Program-made: the position numbers and the translations under genes | Notes under the pieces: generated by a model | Seen by the model: the letters and a program-made list of their open reading frames with translations, nothing else | What the model was told of the DNA's origin: nothing | Database searches by the model: none | In this document: positions 34,880-42,928 of the stretch, piece by piece | How the letters are laid out: each line of letters begins with the position of its first letter | How positions within the stretch are numbered: the stretch's first letter is position 1 | NCBI RefSeq assembly: GCF_002234405.1 | Contig: NZ_NMQT01000056.1 | Coordinates: forward strand, 1 to 53,886 | Length of the DNA stretch: 53,886 bases | Source of the DNA: Amycolatopsis thailandensis | GTDB taxonomy: Bacteria; Actinomycetota; Actinomycetes; Mycobacteriales; Pseudonocardiaceae | Direction of reading: 5' to 3'

Positions 34880-36180
34880 TGGCCACTCCCGCCTTCGCCG
34901 CGACCATGATGCTGCTGCTCCTGTGGTGGCCGGCGCACAACATCCTGCTCGCGTCGTTCGCGTGGCGCACCGGGCGTTCCCGGCGGTCGGTGGCCTCGCG
35001 CGGGGAGGGGCTGGAGTTCTGGATCGTCATCCCCGCGCTCAATGAGGAACGCGTGGTCGGCAACACCGTCCGGAACGCGCTTTCGCTTGGCACGGAACGA
35101 AACCCGGTACGTGTCCTGGTCATCGACGACGGCTCGGACGACGGCACGCCGGAGGTCCTCCGCGAGGTGAGGGATCCGCGGCTGCACGTCCTGCGCCGTG
35201 ATCTCCCGCATGCCCGGCAGGGCAAGGGCGAGGCGCTGAACGCCGGGTACCGCTACATCCACCGGCTGTGCGAAGCCGAGGGAAGCGTGCTGAAGACGAT
35301 CGTCGGCATCATCGACGGGGACGGCCGCGGCAGCCCGGGGATGCTGCGCGAGGTGGCCGACGTGTTCGGCGACCGCGGCGTCGGTGCCGTGCAATGCCGG
35401 GTGCGTATCCACAACCGGCGCAGCGTGCTCGCTTTGTTGCAGGATTTGGAGTTCGGCGCGGTCGCCGACGCGTCGCAAAGTCTGCGCGATCTCGCGGGCA
35501 GTGTCGGAATGGGCGGAAACGGGCAATTCTCGAGACTCGGCGTACTACGCCGCTTCGATCCGGCGCCGTGGTCGGACTGTCTCGTCGAGGATCTCGAACT
35601 CGGGCTGAGGTTGCACGTCGCCGGTATTCGGATGCGTTATGTGAAATCGGCCTGGGTCACGCAACAAGGCCTCGTCGATCTGCGCAGGCTGCTGCGGCAG
35701 CGCACTCGATGGGCGCAGGGAAATCTGCAATGCGCGCGGCATTTGCGAAAACTGCTGGCGTCACGGCATGTGGGCAGTATCGGTCTTTTGGACTTCCTCG
35801 CTTATCTCGTGACACCTTGGTTGACGGTGCCGTTGTCCTTGGTGGTTTCGCTGTTGTTCGTGGGCACACTCGTCGCCTCCTGGTCGGGCGTCACGCTGGG
35901 CGGGTTGATCGCGCCGCCGTCGGCGTTGCCGGGCGCGGCGTTGATCGGCGTGGTCGTCCTGCTGGTGCCGGGTCTCGTGTGGGCGGTCGTGCACCGGCTG
36001 CGTCTCGGCGAGGAACCGCTCCGCCGTTGTCTGCTCGCGGGGCTTCTCTATCCGGCGTTCCTGGTGCTCGGCGTGATCGCGACCTGGCGGGCCCTGTTCC
36101 GTGTGCTGGCCCGCCGCAACAGCTGGACCAAGACGGAACGCTTGAGCGAGGACGAGGTCGTCCCCGCCGGAGTCGCCTGA
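34879..36180 (+). CDS. Processive family 2 glycosyltransferase
   Basis: This 433-residue membrane glycosyltransferase has an N-terminal helix (about 8-28), a GT2 domain and three or four C-terminal helices (about 295-410). The catalytic motifs are complete: DD at 83-84 (VIDDGSDD), DGD at 146-148, the catalytic ED at 237-238 (LVEDLEL) and QRTRW at 274-278. The Q-x-x-RW motif marks synthases that add sugars repeatedly, such as cellulose, hyaluronan and poly-GlcNAc synthases. Given the epimerase and deacetylase-like neighbours, an amino-sugar polymer is likely. Codon use around 35640-35830 looks more AT-tolerant than in the neighbours. Confidence 0.9.
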   Translation: MATPAFAATMMLLLLWWPAHNILLASFAWRTGRSRRSVASRGEGLEFWIVIPALNEERVVGNTVRNALSLGTERNPVRVLVIDDGSDDGTPEVLREVRDPRLHVLRRDLPHARQGKGEALNAGYRYIHRLCEAEGSVLKTIVGIIDGDGRGSPGMLREVADVFGDRGVGAVQCRVRIHNRRSVLALLQDLEFGAVADASQSLRDLAGSVGMGGNGQFSRLGVLRRFDPAPWSDCLVEDLELGLRLHVAGIRMRYVKSAWVTQQGLVDLRRLLRQRTRWAQGNLQCARHLRKLLASRHVGSIGLLDFLAYLVTPWLTVPLSLVVSLLFVGTLVASWSGVTLGGLIAPPSALPGAALIGVVVLLVPGLVWAVVHRLRLGEEPLRRCLLAGLLYPAFLVLGVIATWRALFRVLARRNSWTKTERLSEDEVVPAGVA

Positions 36181-36192
36181 GAAAGTGTCCGG

Positions 36193-37284
36193 ATGACTGT
36201 CGACGCGATGATCGAAGATCTCAGGACGCTCGTCGAAATCGAGTCGCCTTCGGGGGACATCGAGGCCCTGACGACGTCGGCCGAGGCGGTGGCCGCCCTT
36301 CTCGAAGCCCGCCTCGGCGGAACGGCGACCCTGGTGGAGAGCGCGGCGGGGCCGCATGTCCGGTGGTCCGGCGGTGGTGAGCCCCGCGTGCTGATCCTGG
36401 GGCATCACGACACCGTGTTCCCGATCGGCACGCTCGCCCGCCGCCCGTTCGCGGTGGCCGACGGCCGGGTGACCGGACCCGGGGTGTTCGACATGCTCGG
36501 CGGGCTGGTGCAGGCGATCCACGGTCTGGCGGCACTCGACGACCTCACCGGTGTCGAAATCCTGGTGACCGCCGACGAGGAAACGGGCTCGCACGCGTCC
36601 TGGACCCTCATCGAGGAGCGCGCCCGCGCGTGCGGCACGGTGCTCGTGTTCGAAGGGGCGGCCGACGGCGGCGGTCTCAAGATCGGCCGCAAGGGGTGCG
36701 GCACGTTCGAGGTCGTCATCACCGGCAGGGCGTCGCACGCCGGCCTGGAACCCGAGGCCGGGGTCAACGCGCTGACCGAAGCCGCGCATCAGGTGCTGGC
36801 CATCGCCGCGCTCGACCGCCCCGGGGCCGGGACGAGCGTCACCCCGACCGTCGCTTCGGCGGGAACGGCGAGCAACGTCGTACCCGCGTCCGCGACCGTC
36901 GTGGTCGACGTCCGGGTCGAGTCCACCGAGGAGAAAGAGCGCGTCGAAGCCGGGTTCGCGGCGCTGACCCCGCGTCTCCAGGGGGCCGAAATCGAGGTGC
37001 GAGGCGGGATCCACCGGCCTCCGATGTCCGAGTCGGCCGCCATGGACCTCTTCGCCGTCGCGGAACGGCTCCTGCCCGGGGTCGCGGGGGTGGCCGTCGG
37101 AGGCGGGAGCGACGGGAACCTCACGGCGGCGATCGGCGTCCCGACGCTCGACGGGCTGGGCGCTGTCGGGGGTGGCGCTCACGCGGATCACGAGTATCTG
37201 CTGGTCGGGTCGATGGCGGAGCGGGCGGATCTGGTGACCGGCCTGGTCACGGCTGTCCGGGCTAGCGCGCCAGGGTGGTCGTGA
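36193..37284 (+). CDS. M20 family metallopeptidase (CPG2/ArgE-like)
   Basis: This 363-residue cytoplasmic hydrolase has the M20 zinc-site pattern: histidine in LGHHDTVFP, aspartate in GVFDMLGG, catalytic glutamate and zinc ligand in TADEETGSH, and the dimerisation histidine in GRASHAGLEPEAG. The usual DMKGG reads DMLGG here. M20 enzymes remove acyl or amino-acid groups; carboxypeptidase G2 and acetylornithine deacetylase are relatives. It starts 12 bp after the glycosyltransferase stop. The final codons and the TGA (37282-37284) lie inside the repeat arm starting at 37273. Confidence 0.88.
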   Translation: MTVDAMIEDLRTLVEIESPSGDIEALTTSAEAVAALLEARLGGTATLVESAAGPHVRWSGGGEPRVLILGHHDTVFPIGTLARRPFAVADGRVTGPGVFDMLGGLVQAIHGLAALDDLTGVEILVTADEETGSHASWTLIEERARACGTVLVFEGAADGGGLKIGRKGCGTFEVVITGRASHAGLEPEAGVNALTEAAHQVLAIAALDRPGAGTSVTPTVASAGTASNVVPASATVVVDVRVESTEEKERVEAGFAALTPRLQGAEIEVRGGIHRPPMSESAAMDLFAVAERLLPGVAGVAVGGGSDGNLTAAIGVPTLDGLGAVGGGAHADHEYLLVGSMAERADLVTGLVTAVRASAPGWS

Positions 37285-37466
37285 GTGGCGATTCGGTTTA
37301 CCTACCCACGCCTGAACTGGGCGAGAGTGGTGGTTCGGCGGCTGCCGGGCGCGACGATGAAGGAATTGGGACGTTGAACGTCCCAAATCCTCCACACTCG
37401 CCGGTCACACCAGTGGGCACGCAAAGACGAGTCCGCCAGAACCCGAATCGCCACTCACGACCACCC
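37273..37466. repeat. MITE-like element with 23-bp inverted ends
   Basis: The left end GGTGGTCGTGAGTGGCGATTCGG (37274-37296) is the exact reverse complement of the right end (37443-37465). The roughly 195-bp element carries no gene. An internal hairpin lies at 37362-37390. A 60-base internal segment (37407-37464) resembles 138-195. The left end supplies the stop codon of the M20 gene. Confidence 0.8.
37362..37390. repeat. Hairpin GGAATTGGGACGTT/AACGTCCCAAATCC
   Basis: The 14-bp arms 37362-37375 and 37377-37390 have one mismatch and an almost absent loop. It is inside the MITE-like element and closely related to the hairpin at bases 1-27. Confidence 0.75.
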
Positions 37467-37571
37467 CGGCCGAACGATCACCGCGAGGACTTCCTTGGTG
37501 GAAGCCGCGTATGAAGCGCTGCTGTCCTGTGAACTCTCGCATCGAGAGGACTAAACGCGAGGAGAAAGTCC

Positions 37572-37603
37572 CCAGTTCTTGCCCGATTTCGGGCAAGAAC
37601 TGG
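37572..37603. repeat. Perfect 14-bp hairpin before the 90-residue gene
   Basis: CCAGTTCTTGCCCG and its exact complement are separated by ATTT. It ends 24 bp before the ATG at 37628. Unlike the other palindromes here it is close to a start codon, so it could be an operator or 5'-leader structure, or a terminator for upstream genes. Confidence 0.75.
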
Positions 37604-37627
37604 CGTTTCGAGGTCGTCCTGTGCATG

Positions 37628-37897
37628 ATGGGTCCGGTGGAGGACGCGGACATCGTCGAGCAGGTGGCCTTGTCGACGGGTCTGTCGACGGCCATCGCCG
37701 CCCGTGTCGTCGAGGACGTCCTGGCGTTCTACCGGCAACCGGTCGAGCAGTACGTCCGGTCGCGGCACGCCCAGTTGCAGGCCGAGGGCAGGAAGAACCC
37801 CGAGATCTTCCCGCTCGTCGCCGCGGAACTGAGCCGCCGCCTCGTCGCGCCTCCCGACCTGTCCGAGCGGCAACTGCGCCGCATCGTCTACGGCTGA
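37628..37897 (+). CDS. 89-residue protein of unknown function
   Basis: This small, probably helical and soluble protein begins MGPVEDADIVEQVALSTGLSTAIAARVVEDVLAFY and ends SERQLRRIVYG. The order of helices with an early TGLSTAIAARVVEDVL segment looks like a small DNA- or protein-binding bundle, but I recognise no family. The ATG pair at 37625/37628 is the only nearby start and has no clear ribosome site. It lies 55 bp before glmS on the same strand. Confidence 0.7.
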   Translation: MGPVEDADIVEQVALSTGLSTAIAARVVEDVLAFYRQPVEQYVRSRHAQLQAEGRKNPEIFPLVAAELSRRLVAPPDLSERQLRRIVYG

Positions 37898-37952
37898 CGG
37901 AACGCCCGGTCTTCGCGTACCCCGTCCGTTTTCTTTGTGAGGTTGACTCGTC

Positions 37953-39773
37953 ATGTGCGGAATCGTCGGCTACATCGGCGGCCAGAACGCCGCCCCCATC
38001 CTGATCGAGGGGCTGACGCGGCTGGAGTACCGCGGCTACGACTCCGCCGGGATCTCCGTCCTGGGCGGCAAAGGCGCCCAGGTGCACCGGATCGTGGGGC
38101 GGGTGCGGAACCTGACCGCGGCCCTGCCCAAGCGGCTCGCCGGCAAGGTCGGCATCGGGCACACGCGGTGGGCGACGCACGGCCCGGCGACCGAGGCCAA
38201 CGCCCATCCGCACGTCTCCGAGGACGGCCGGATCTCCGTGGTGCACAACGGGATCATCGACAACGCCGACGCCCTGCGCGAGCAGCTCGGCCAAGCCGGG
38301 GTGACGCTGACCTCCGAGACCGACACCGAGGTGCTCGCCCACCTCATCGCGAGGTCGGGTCCGAAGACCCTCGAAGACGCCGTCGTCGAAGCCGTTTCCC
38401 GCGTCACCGGCACCTACGCGATCGCCGTCACCGACACCGAGCACCCCGACCGCGTCGTGGTGGCGCGGAACGGATCGCCGCTGATCATCGGCGTCGGCGA
38501 CCGGGAGATGTTCGTGGCCAGCGACCTGTCCGCGCTGGTCCGGCACACCTCGCAGGTGGTGCACCTCGACGACGGCGAGTTCGCCAGCGTCTCCGCCACG
38601 GGTTACCGCACCTTCACCGTCGACGAGAGTGACACCGGCAAGGCCGCGACCGCGATCGACATCCAGGCCGACGACCTCGATCTCGGCGGTCACCAGCACT
38701 ACATGTACAAGGAGATCCAGGAGCAGCCGGAATGCCTGGAGCGCATGATCCGCGGCCGCCTCGACGACCGGTTCGGAGTGTCCCGTTTGGACGGTCTGAA
38801 CCTGACCGCCCGTGACCTGCGCGGTTTCGCGAGGGTGAAGATCCTCGGCTGCGGCTCGGCGTACTACGCGGGGCAGATCGGCGCCACCATGATCGAAGAC
38901 CTCGCGCGGGTCCCGGCCGACGCGGAGGCCGCGTCCGAGTTTCGCTATCGCAACCCCATCATCGAAGCGGACACGCTCTACATCGCCGTCAGCCAGTCCG
39001 GCGAGACCGCGGACACCGCGTTCGCCGTCGAAGAGGTCAAGCGCAAGGGCGGCCGGGTGGTCGGCCTCGTCAACGTCGTCGGCTCGACGATCGCGCGGGC
39101 CTGCGACGGCGGCCTGTACCTGCACGCCGGTCCGGAGATCGCCGTCGCGTCGACCAAGGCGCTGACCAACATGGCCGTCGGCTTCGCGATGATCGCGCTG
39201 GCGCTGGGCCGGGTCCGCGATCTGTCCAACGCGGACGGACAGCGGATCGTCGCGGCCCTGCGGGCGCTGCCCGCGCAGGTCGCCGCCATCGTCGAGGCGG
39301 AGTTCCAGATCGCCGAGCACGCCAAGATCTGCGCGGACGCGCGGAGTCTCTTCTTCATCGGCCGCGTCCGGGGCTTCCCGGTGGCGCGGGAAGGCGCGCA
39401 GAAGTTCAAGGAGATCTCGTACCGGCACGCGGAGGCCTACCAGACCTCGGAACTCAAGCACGGTCCGCTCGCGCTGATCGACGAGGCGCTGCCGACCGTC
39501 GCGATCGTGCCGTCCGACGACCTGGCCGACCGCAACCTCGCCGCGATGCAGCAGATCAAGGCGCGCAAGGGGCAGGTCCTGGCGATCACCCACGACGACG
39601 TCGACTTCGGCGACCTCGACGTGCCGCGGTTCGTCGTCCCGCGTTCGGAGCCGGAACTCGACCCGATCCTGCTCACGATCCCGCTGCAGCTGCTGGCCTA
39701 CCACGCGGCGCTGATCCTCGGGCACGACATCGACAAGCCCCGGAACCTCGCGAAGTCCGTCACCGTGGAGTGA
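37953..39773 (+). CDS. glmS: Glutamine-fructose-6-phosphate aminotransferase (isomerising)
   Basis: This 606-residue enzyme makes glucosamine 6-phosphate from fructose 6-phosphate and glutamine, the first step to UDP-GlcNAc. The N-terminal glutaminase starts MCGIVGYIGG, with C2 as nucleophile, and contains LEYRGYDSAGI and HTRWATHG. Two SIS domains follow (LGCGSAYYAGQ, SQSGETADTAFAV, ASTKALTNM, RHAEAYQTSELKHGPLALI). It ends with the typical KSVTVE. Length is full for the family. Lying beside the epimerase and glycosyltransferase genes, it may be a dedicated precursor-supply copy. Confidence 0.95.
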   Translation: MCGIVGYIGGQNAAPILIEGLTRLEYRGYDSAGISVLGGKGAQVHRIVGRVRNLTAALPKRLAGKVGIGHTRWATHGPATEANAHPHVSEDGRISVVHNGIIDNADALREQLGQAGVTLTSETDTEVLAHLIARSGPKTLEDAVVEAVSRVTGTYAIAVTDTEHPDRVVVARNGSPLIIGVGDREMFVASDLSALVRHTSQVVHLDDGEFASVSATGYRTFTVDESDTGKAATAIDIQADDLDLGGHQHYMYKEIQEQPECLERMIRGRLDDRFGVSRLDGLNLTARDLRGFARVKILGCGSAYYAGQIGATMIEDLARVPADAEAASEFRYRNPIIEADTLYIAVSQSGETADTAFAVEEVKRKGGRVVGLVNVVGSTIARACDGGLYLHAGPEIAVASTKALTNMAVGFAMIALALGRVRDLSNADGQRIVAALRALPAQVAAIVEAEFQIAEHAKICADARSLFFIGRVRGFPVAREGAQKFKEISYRHAEAYQTSELKHGPLALIDEALPTVAIVPSDDLADRNLAAMQQIKARKGQVLAITHDDVDFGDLDVPRFVVPRSEPELDPILLTIPLQLLAYHAALILGHDIDKPRNLAKSVTVE

Positions 39774-39799
39774 CCCTGATCTTCCGGGATCGGGTCTTT
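39772..39799 (+). terminator. Terminator after glmS
   Basis: GACCCTGATC and GATCGGGTC pair over nine bases with one bulge, followed by TTTC. It begins inside the glmS stop codon. Confidence 0.6.
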
Positions 39800-39840
39800 C
39801 CCTGATGTCCCCGCCGTCCGGCGCGGACATCATGTGTGAC

Positions 39841-40974
39841 ATGAAAACACTGGTTGTCACAGCAGTCGCCGCCGTCGCGGCGGTCCTCACCTCGGTGCCG
39901 GCCGCCGCGGCGTCGGATCTCGGAAAGCCGGATCCCGCCGCGTTGTCGGCGGCGATCAGAGGGCTGCCCGACAGGGACACGACGGGCGCGCTGGTCCGGG
40001 TCACCGGCGAGTCGGGCTCCTGGTCGGGCACCTCCGGGGTGGCCGATATCCGCACGCACGCCCCCGTCCGGCCGGACGGGTTCTTCCGGATCGGCAGCAC
40101 CACCAAGGTCTACACCGCCGTCATGGTGCTGCAGCTGGCGCAGGAACGCCGGATCGACCTCGAACAGCCCGTCCAGCGGTATCTGCCCGGGGTGCTCCCG
40201 GCGGACTACCCGCCGGTGCCGGTGCGCACCCTGCTCGACCACACCTCCGGGCTGCCGTCCGTGGACATCCCCGGTCTCTACGATCCACAGTGGATCCTCG
40301 CGCACCGCTACGAGCACTGGAGCCCGCGTCGCGTCGTCGACACCGCGCTGCGCCACCCGATCGACTTCCGGCCCGGCACGGCGCAGAAGTACACGAACAC
40401 GGCTTACGTCATGGCGGGGATGCTCGTCGAGAAGGTGACGGGACAGTCCTACGCGCGCAACCTGCGCGATCGCATCACCGTCCCGCTCGGCCTCTGGCAC
40501 ACCTACTATCCGGAGGACGACCCGCGCCTGCCGAACCCGGCCGCGCGCGGTTACCTGGACGTGGACGGGAAACTGGTCGACGTCACCGAGATGAACCAGT
40601 CGATTCCCGGCGCCGCGGGCGCGATCATCTCCACGGCGGAGGACCTCGACAAGTTCATCACCGGCCTGTTCCAGGGATGCCTGCTCGACCGTTCGATGAT
40701 GCCTCGGTTGTTCGCCGTTCCCGATGTGCCGATGTTCGACGGCAGCGGCCGGGCTTCGTACAGCCAGGGCCTGATGAAGCTGAGCCTGAACGGGATCACC
40801 GTCTGGGGGAAGACCGGCAGCCGGTACGGCTACGCGAGCGGGATCTTCGCCACCCGCGACCTGTCGAGGGTCGTGGCGTACTCGGTCAATCCCACGGTGA
40901 AGTCGCCGGACGGGCAGCCGCTCATCGTGCAGAAGATCGCGGACGCCGCGAGCCGGAGCCTCCCGAAGGACTAG
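39841..40974 (+). CDS. Secreted serine hydrolase, beta-lactamase class C / DD-carboxypeptidase type
   Basis: This 377-residue protein has a signal peptide (1-24) and the beta-lactamase/transpeptidase fold. The active serine and lysine are S86 and K89 (IGSTTKVY), the second motif is YTNTAY, and the third is KTG in VWGKTGS. This matches the Streptomyces R61 DD-carboxypeptidase and related esterases, so it likely trims peptidoglycan stem peptides, but other acyl hydrolase activities are possible. No strong ribosome site precedes ATG 39841; ATG 39832 is an alternative. Confidence 0.9.
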   Translation: MKTLVVTAVAAVAAVLTSVPAAAASDLGKPDPAALSAAIRGLPDRDTTGALVRVTGESGSWSGTSGVADIRTHAPVRPDGFFRIGSTTKVYTAVMVLQLAQERRIDLEQPVQRYLPGVLPADYPPVPVRTLLDHTSGLPSVDIPGLYDPQWILAHRYEHWSPRRVVDTALRHPIDFRPGTAQKYTNTAYVMAGMLVEKVTGQSYARNLRDRITVPLGLWHTYYPEDDPRLPNPAARGYLDVDGKLVDVTEMNQSIPGAAGAIISTAEDLDKFITGLFQGCLLDRSMMPRLFAVPDVPMFDGSGRASYSQGLMKLSLNGITVWGKTGSRYGYASGIFATRDLSRVVAYSVNPTVKSPDGQPLIVQKIADAASRSLPKD

Positions 40975-40989
40975 GGAGTCCGGGTGTCC

Positions 40990-41036
40990 GTGAAGGCCTC
41001 CTTGCCTACCTTCAGGGTAGGAAAGGAGGCCTTCAC
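40990..41036. repeat. GTGAAGGCCTCCTTG palindrome
   Basis: The arms 40990-41010 and 41016-41036 have one mismatch and a five-base loop, and each contains AAGG-CCT-CCTT. It is the same family as 21783-21829. It lies 15 bp after the serine hydrolase stop and could end its transcript. Confidence 0.87.
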
Positions 41037-41273
41037 TACCAGGTGATGGTCGGGTCGCCGCGCCCTTCGGGAATCGTCGCGAACACTGCCCAGAAGGGCA
41101 GTTCCGCCGCCGATTCGGGCAACGCCGGGCGGAAGGCCACTCGGCGTTGTGTCCTCAATGGACAGAGCGCGCCGGAAGCCTGCCCGGATTCAGGGTGGGT
41201 TCCGTTGTCGTACCCGCGAGAAACCAACTATTGTCGCCATGACCGCTCATCCGCCAGGGCAGGAGGTGAGGCG
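41037..41273. promoter_or_regulatory. Upstream region of the DeoR-led operon
   Basis: A small hairpin ACTGCCC-AGAA-GGGCAGT lies near 41085-41102. The promoter of the DeoR operon should be here, but no clear -35/-10 pair is seen. The 63-codon minus-strand frame 41036-41227 has no support. Confidence 0.45.
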
Positions 41274-42035
41274 TTGTACGCCGAGGAGCGGCAGCGCGCC
41301 ATTCTCAAGCAGGCCCGGCAGAACGGCCGTGTCGACGTGGCGACGCTCGCGGCCGCTTTCGAGATCACCAGCGAGACCGTCCGTCGCGACCTGACGGCGC
41401 TGGAGCGCAGCGGCGTGGTGCGGCGGGTGCACGGGGGCGCGATCCCGGTGGAACGGCTGGGCATCGAGCAGGGTCTCGACGCCCGTGACGCGGTGATGTC
41501 GGCGGAAAAGGACCGGATCGCCCTGGCCGCGCTGGAACAGGTCCCCGCCGAGGGCGCGATCCTGCTGGACGCGGGCACCACCGTGGGACGGCTGGCGAAC
41601 CTCATCCCCGCCGACCGGGAACTGACCGTGGTCACCCCTTCGCTGCCCAACGCGTTCGCCCTCGCCAACCGGCCCGGTATCACGCTGATGCTGGTCGGCG
41701 GACGGCTTCGCGGGCACACCATGGCCTCGGTCGACAGCTGGGCGCTGAGCGCGCTCAAGGACACCTACGTCGACGTCGCCTTCATCGGCGCCAACGGTCT
41801 TTCCGTCGACAGGGGACTCACCACCCCGGACACCGCCGAGGCGATGGTGAAACGCGCGGCCATCGCGTCCGCGCGGCGCTCGGTCCTGCTGGCCGATCAC
41901 ACCAAGGTCTGCAATGACCACTTCGCCCGCTTCGGCGAACTCGAGGACGTCGACACCCTGATCACCGACACCGGCATCGACGCCCGGATGGCCGACGAGA
42001 TCACCCGGACCGGCGTCAAGGTGATCGCCGTTTGA
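41274..42035 (+). CDS. DeoR family transcription regulator of sugar uptake
   Basis: This 253-residue regulator has a DeoR helix-turn-helix at 1-60 (LYAEERQRAILKQARQNGRVDVATLAAAFEITSETVRRDL, with GVVRRVHGGA after it). A C-terminal sugar-phosphate-binding domain of the ISOCOT type follows (LLDAGTTVGRLA, VVTPSLPNAFAL, FIGANGLSVDRGLTT). It starts at TTG 41274 after the perfect AGGAGGTGAG. It probably represses the two permease genes and perhaps the GH1 and binding-protein genes until a phosphorylated sugar binds. Its stop overlaps the first permease. Confidence 0.92.
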   Translation: MYAEERQRAILKQARQNGRVDVATLAAAFEITSETVRRDLTALERSGVVRRVHGGAIPVERLGIEQGLDARDAVMSAEKDRIALAALEQVPAEGAILLDAGTTVGRLANLIPADRELTVVTPSLPNAFALANRPGITLMLVGGRLRGHTMASVDSWALSALKDTYVDVAFIGANGLSVDRGLTTPDTAEAMVKRAAIASARRSVLLADHTKVCNDHFARFGELEDVDTLITDTGIDARMADEITRTGVKVIAV

Positions 42036-42925
42036 GGCGAACAGGCGAGCGGCTCGCCGGATACCTGATGACAGCGCCGTTCTACCTCCTGTTCGGCGTC
42101 TTCGGTCTCTTCCCGCTGCTCTACACGGCATGGGTGGCGCTGCACCATTGGCACCTGGTCAACGGCGACACCGGGTTCGCCGGGCTCGGCAACTTCGCGG
42201 TCCTGCTCCAGGCCCCGCATTTCTACAACGCGCTGTTCAACACGGTCAGCATTTTCGTCCTGTCGACCGTCCCGCAACTGCTGGCCGCGCTCGGGCTCGC
42301 CGCGCTGCTCGACCGCCCGTTGCGCGCGCGGACGCTGTGGCGGGCCAGTGTGCTGTTGCCGAACGTCGTCTCGGTGGTCGCGGTGGCGCTGGTGTTCAGC
42401 CAGCTCTTCGCCGAGGACTACGGCGTCGTCAACTGGGCGCTGGGCCTGGTCGGTCTCGACCCGGTGGACTGGCGATCGGACCGGTTCGCCTCGCACGTCG
42501 CGGTGAGCGTGATGGTGATGTGGCGCTGGACCGGCTACAACGCGCTGCTCTACCTCGCGGCGATGCAGTCCGTGCCCCAGGAGCGTTACGACGCCGCCAT
42601 GCTCGACGGCGCGTCGCGCTGGCGGACCTTCCGGTCGATCACCGTGCCCGCGATCCGGCCGACGATCGCCTTCACCGTGGTCGTCTCGACCATCGGCGGG
42701 CTGCAGCTGTTCGCCGAACCGCAGTTGTTCGACGACTCCGGCACCGCCGGGACCGGCGGCGCGGACAGGCAGTTCCAGACGCTGGCCATGTACCTGTACG
42801 AGAAGGGGTTCGGCGAGTTCGACGCCGGATACGCGGCGGCCATCGCGTGGCTGCTCTTCCTGCTCTCGGCCGGGTTCGCGCTGGTCAACTTCTCGCTCGT
42901 GCGCCGGATCCGGGGCGGTGAGTGA
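42032..42925 (+). CDS. Carbohydrate ABC transporter permease, MalF/UgpA type
   Basis: This 297-residue membrane protein has six helices and the EAA loop typical of sugar importers (MLDGASRWRTFRSITVPAIRP). The start is TTG 42032, overlapping the regulator stop, with AAGGTGATC upstream. It pairs with the permease at 42929. No ATPase gene is in the cluster. Actinomycete sugar importers often share a common ATPase (MsiK type), which would explain this. Confidence 0.9.
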   Translation: MRRTGERLAGYLMTAPFYLLFGVFGLFPLLYTAWVALHHWHLVNGDTGFAGLGNFAVLLQAPHFYNALFNTVSIFVLSTVPQLLAALGLAALLDRPLRARTLWRASVLLPNVVSVVAVALVFSQLFAEDYGVVNWALGLVGLDPVDWRSDRFASHVAVSVMVMWRWTGYNALLYLAAMQSVPQERYDAAMLDGASRWRTFRSITVPAIRPTIAFTVVVSTIGGLQLFAEPQLFDDSGTAGTGGADRQFQTLAMYLYEKGFGEFDAGYAAAIAWLLFLLSAGFALVNFSLVRRIRGGE

Positions 42926-42928
42926 GGC

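Noticed and set aside
37572..37952. glmS ribozyme or riboswitch upstream of glmS
   Set aside because: The hairpin at 37572 stands alone before an intervening gene; only 55 bp precede glmS itself, too short for the known ribozyme.
41036..41227. 63-codon minus-strand frame ending at the palindrome
   Set aside because: Somewhat protein-like (LPFWAVFATIPEG) but without start signal, homology or conserved length; possibly a gene remnant.
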